NCBI GenBank assembly: GCA_022360105.1
Contig: JAKSDL010000221.1
Location: 1 to 36,669 of the forward strand
DNA: 36,669 bases
Reading direction: 5' to 3'
Source of the DNA: Pseudomonadota bacterium
GTDB lineage: Bacteria; SAR324; XYD2-FULL-50-16; JAHJRI01
The stretch's first letter is position 1, and each line of letters starts with the position of its first letter. Below the pieces are notes generated by a model, which saw nothing but the letters and a program-made list of their open reading frames with translations, searched no databases and had not been told where the DNA came from. The translations under genes were made by a program, and so were the position numbers. Below are positions 33,868-36,669 of the stretch, one piece after another.

Positions 33868-35589
33868 ATGAAAGTGTTAATGGGACTGTTAAGTGCAGCA
33901 ATTGGATTGATGATACCCTTGGTAGGTTTTGCCCAGACGCAACAAGGAACACCAAAGCCAATTTATGTCTCGAAAAGCGGTAAAATCTATGTGAAAAGCA
34001 AAACACCGTTGTACCTTCGCTTGACAAACAGTCCGGACGGCACGGGTCAAGACGTCCTTCTTAAAAGTGACGCGACTCCTAGGGGTAAACAGGCTCTTCC
34101 CTTTACTTTTGAAGGTCACGGTAGACATACTATTCAACACCCGGCTGATCATCGAATTCCTCAAAAGAAAAAAGAAAATCATATTTTTTACGTGTATGAT
34201 GATGGCAAACCGCCACTCATTAAAGTGTCCGTTACCAAAGCTCCCTGGGTTTACAATAAAAATGTAAATGTTTACGGCAAACCGGTGACAATTACCTTAA
34301 AAGCTACCGATCGTGATTCCGGCGTTTCCGGCAGTTTTACGGCCCTGAATTCAAACACATTTACCCCTTACAATCAACCGATCGTTTTAACCCAGGAAAT
34401 GGATTATACATTGAAATTCTATTCTCTGGATAACGTCGGCAACAAGTCTCGCGAAAGGCTTCGCTTGTATGCCTTGGATTTTACCCCGCCGATTTCCAAT
34501 CATAAGGTTATCGGCGGACATGTTGTGATAGGCGACGAAGACATTGTTTCCCCAAAATCAAAGATTCAGCTTTCAAGTGAAGATCCAAAAGCCGGCGTCA
34601 AAACCATTCGTTATAGATTTAAGGGCAGGCGTGCAACATATAAGAATAAACTGCTTACCATGGATGGTTTGAAAGCTGGAACTCATTCGATGGTTTATGG
34701 AGCAACAGACAGAGTAAACAATGCAGAGAAAAACAAAACGTTTTCATTTTACCTGGACAAAGTTCCTCCCAGGGTTTCTTTCTCATTGCTGGGAGATCAG
34801 TATGCCAGGGGCAAAAACATGTTTGTCTCCGGTTTTACCACTGTCGAGTTGACAGCTACGGATAATAAGGCAGGAGTTAGAAGAATCCGTTATTATTTTC
34901 CAAATAAAAAAGCCAGGACATACACCTCCCCATTTGGTTTTCCAAAAAGAAACGGAAAATTCAGTTTTGCCTATGCGGCCAGTGATATGGTCATCAATGT
35001 CAGCAGGAAAGTGGAAAAAACGGTTATTGTTGATGTGTCTCCTCCAAAAGTCACTCCAAAGTTTAAAGGAGAACACTATTTCAGTAGAAAAACACATTAT
35101 GTCAGACTATCAACCAGGATATCGTTGCTGACGACTGATAATCTATCAGGAGTAAAAACAAGAGGATACGTGATAAATCCGGCAACTGATAATGACAAAC
35201 CGGTCAGCTACTCCAGATCCTTCACCCTTCCTACCGAGGGCGAGCATGTTGTAGCATTTCACGCCACAGACAATGTGAACAATAAAAACAAACAAAACAA
35301 GGTCACAATGTTTGTTGATGAACGCCCACCGGAGATTTTCCATCATTTCAGTGTCAATGCAACGGCACCTGCGGACAATGTTTACCCGCTTAAGTCGTTG
35401 CTGTATCTGGCAGCTACGGACAAGCAATCCGGTATCAGGGACATTTACTACAGAATCAACCGGGGCAAGGAGATAAAGTATAAAAACCCTCTCTCTTTTA
35501 AAAGAAGGACCAAATATACTGTCAATATCAGGGCGATAGACAATGTTGGGAATCAGTCGACCAGTCAGGTGACTTTCGCTATTCGTTAG
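33868..35589 (+). CDS. Exported protein with five Ig-like (OmpL47-type) repeats
   Basis: The 573-residue protein begins with a classical signal peptide (MKVLMGLLSAAIGLMIPLVGFAQ, cut after FAQ or nearby). After an N-terminal domain of about 100 residues come five units of about 95 residues joined by PP turns (GKPP, FTPP, KVPP, VSPP, ERPP). Each contains a core like ATDxxSGVxxIxYxxN, a Y-x-x-P step and ATDNVGNxS at the end. These are beta-sandwich modules of the type in OmpL47 and other surface proteins with bacterial Ig-like repeats. No membrane anchor or sortase signal is visible, so it may be periplasmic, outer-membrane-associated or released. AAAGGGAGG precedes the ATG. A terminator follows, so it is probably a single-gene unit. 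Confidence 0.82.
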   Translation: MKVLMGLLSAAIGLMIPLVGFAQTQQGTPKPIYVSKSGKIYVKSKTPLYLRLTNSPDGTGQDVLLKSDATPRGKQALPFTFEGHGRHTIQHPADHRIPQKKKENHIFYVYDDGKPPLIKVSVTKAPWVYNKNVNVYGKPVTITLKATDRDSGVSGSFTALNSNTFTPYNQPIVLTQEMDYTLKFYSLDNVGNKSRERLRLYALDFTPPISNHKVIGGHVVIGDEDIVSPKSKIQLSSEDPKAGVKTIRYRFKGRRATYKNKLLTMDGLKAGTHSMVYGATDRVNNAEKNKTFSFYLDKVPPRVSFSLLGDQYARGKNMFVSGFTTVELTATDNKAGVRRIRYYFPNKKARTYTSPFGFPKRNGKFSFAYAASDMVINVSRKVEKTVIVDVSPPKVTPKFKGEHYFSRKTHYVRLSTRISLLTTDNLSGVKTRGYVINPATDNDKPVSYSRSFTLPTEGEHVVAFHATDNVNNKNKQNKVTMFVDERPPEIFHHFSVNATAPADNVYPLKSLLYLAATDKQSGIRDIYYRINRGKEIKYKNPLSFKRRTKYTVNIRAIDNVGNQSTSQVTFAIR

Positions 35590-35611
35590 GTATTTCAAAT
35601 GTTACTCTTCT

Positions 35612-35640
35612 GCCGTTTTCCCGGGAAGCCGGAAAACGGC
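35612..35640 (+). terminator. Hairpin after the Ig-like repeat gene
   Basis: GCCGTTTTCC (35612-35621) pairs perfectly with GGAAAACGGC (35631-35640) around a 9-base loop, 22 bases after the stop. The downstream T content is modest, but the stem is strong. Confidence 0.75.
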
Positions 35641-35744
35641 ATTCCAATCTGCTTTTCCTTGATCAAACATCCTCACATCATTTAAGTTGGGTTAAATATT
35701 GAGTTGACAATATTTCAATCTCTTACCTTAACAACCATTCGAAA

Positions 35745-36669
35745 ATGTCCGACACAAGCAGTGATATCAGTTTAAGCGGTGTATATGTGTTGCTGGTAGA
35801 TAATGACACCAACAGCCTGAGAATTCTTCGAAGAGCACTTGAAAGCAAGGGAGCCAAGGTGAGGTTGGCTGGAAATCTTGCTAAGGCTCATCAGGTAATT
35901 GCCCAAAAGCTGGTTCATTCAATGGTTGTTGAAGCAAGTCTGAAAGAGGGAAGTGGATTGGAACTCATCCGGCATTTTAAATCTGTTTTTCCTTCAGGAT
36001 CATTCTTTTTAATGTCGACCCAGAAAGTGATTTCATCTGTTAAGGAATTGAGTATTGAAGGGATAGATGGTTTTTTTATTAAACCGGTTGACACCAACCT
36101 TTTGGTGCAAAAAATCAAAAACACTACGCAGGTTGACAACTCTTCAATCAGCAGGCTTGATCCGTTAACGGAGTTATTACGCCCGTATCTTATATTTCGT
36201 TCTCCTGTAATGAGGCGAGGGCTGATGATTCTGCCCAAACTGGCAGCGAGTAACCATAGTGTGCTGATAACAGGTGAAACCGGTACCGGAAAAGAAATGG
36301 TTGCACGTGCCGTTCACGGGCTCAGTTCCTATGCCAACGGACCATTCGTTGCTGTTAATTGTGGCGCTATTCCGGAGTCTTTGATAGAGGGGGAATTATT
36401 CGGTCATGAAAAAGGATCGTTTACTGGTGCACAAACCATGCATCGAGGAAAATTTGAACTGGCCAGAAACGGTACCCTGTTTCTGGATGAAATTGGGGAG
36501 ATGCCCCTGGCATTGCAGGCAAGATTGCTGAGGGTTCTTGAAGAACAGCAGTTTTACAGAATTGGTGGTGAAAAGCCGATCAGCATCAATTTAAGGATTG
36601 TTGCAGCCACGCAGGTGAATCTTGAAAAGGCTGTTGAGGATAAACTATTCCGCGAAGATTTATATTACC
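35745..36669 (+). CDS. NtrC-family sigma-54 activator, N-terminal part (3' end outside the window)
   Basis: The 308 visible residues are a receiver domain (about 13-125) followed by the sigma-54-interacting AAA+ domain. The receiver has VLLVDND (D19, N20) and K113 in FFIKPVD. The phosphoacceptor position is Glu63 in [12 protein letters not shown] instead of Asp, so normal phosphorylation is not expected and the domain may be locked in one state. The AAA+ part has the Walker A GETGTGKE at 177-184, the sigma-54 loop GSFTGA at 224-229 (GAFTGA in most members), Walker [13 protein letters not shown] and LFREDLYY at the edge. The C-terminal helix-turn-helix is outside the window. The ATG has only a weak upstream signal. 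Targets cannot be inferred. Confidence 0.92.
   Translation, partial: MSDTSSDISLSGVYVLLVDNDTNSLRILRRALESKGAKVRLAGNLAKAHQVIAQKLVHSMVVEASLKEGSGLELIRHFKSVFPSGSFFLMSTQKVISSVKELSIEGIDGFFIKPVDTNLLVQKIKNTTQVDNSSISRLDPLTELLRPYLIFRSPVMRRGLMILPKLAASNHSVLITGETGTGKEMVARAVHGLSSYANGPFVAVNCGAIPESLIEGELFGHEKGSFTGAQTMHRGKFELARNGTLFLDEIGEMPLALQARLLRVLEEQQFYRIGGEKPISINLRIVAATQVNLEKAVEDKLFREDLYY

Noticed and set aside
1..36669. tRNA, rRNA, CRISPR array, insertion sequence, prophage or origin
   Set aside because: Looked for by eye on both strands. No cloverleaf with a GTTCGA arm outside coding sequence, no regularly spaced repeats, and no transposase or integrase motifs were found.

Overview
The window reads as chromosomal DNA of a Gram-negative bacterium. 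The signs are two ADP-heptose-type (GT9) glycosyltransferases, two lipoproteins with clear lipoboxes, an outer-membrane lytic transglycosylase (MltA) and large secreted repeat proteins. By eye the base composition is moderately AT-rich. An electron-transfer flavoprotein beside a membrane Fe-S/heme quinone reductase, a Pta-AckA acetate pathway and a B12-dependent ribonucleotide reductase suit a facultative or anaerobic, menaquinone-using lineage of deltaproteobacterial or SAR324-like grade. That placement is inference only. No rRNA, tRNA, CRISPR array, insertion sequence or phage gene was seen.

Layout. 1-2064: end of pta plus ackA (acetyl-CoA to acetate with ATP), closed by a bidirectional terminator. 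2170-6131, minus strand: a membrane ETF:quinone oxidoreductase-like protein, then etfB and etfA, a probable route for electrons from acyl-CoA dehydrogenases to the quinone pool. 6132-7650: a scrappy region with a 48-residue membrane peptide gene, an unknown acidic helical protein and the remnant of an MFS transporter. 7655-10531, minus: nrdJ. 10832-15359: an envelope cluster with an ATP-grasp enzyme, two back-to-back GT9 transferases and a divergent lipid-kinase-fold protein. 15574-17394, minus: rpsA with its own promoter. 17744-23486, plus: a TPR lipoprotein, a polyprenyl diphosphate synthase, a large cNMP-PAS-pseudokinase-receiver-GGDEF protein and MltA. 23467-27677, minus: a 15-repeat FG-GAP protein and a CARDB protein, both exported. 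28021-30189, minus: fused rRNA methyltransferase RlmKL. 30443-31927: NAD(P)HX repair enzyme. 31949-32206, minus: small acidic membrane protein. 32683-33237: frr. 33868-35589: secreted protein with five Ig-like repeats. 35745 to the end: start of an NtrC-type regulator.

The recurring theme is protein families with altered catalytic positions: a CCG domain that has lost its cysteines in the ETF reductase, a histidine-kinase domain without its histidine fused to an intact diguanylate cyclase, a lipid-kinase fold with an altered GGDGT motif, and an NtrC-like receiver with Glu at the phosphoacceptor position. The least explained parts are the FG-GAP/CARDB pair, the ATP-grasp gene in the glycosyltransferase cluster, and several well-formed inverted repeats between genes.
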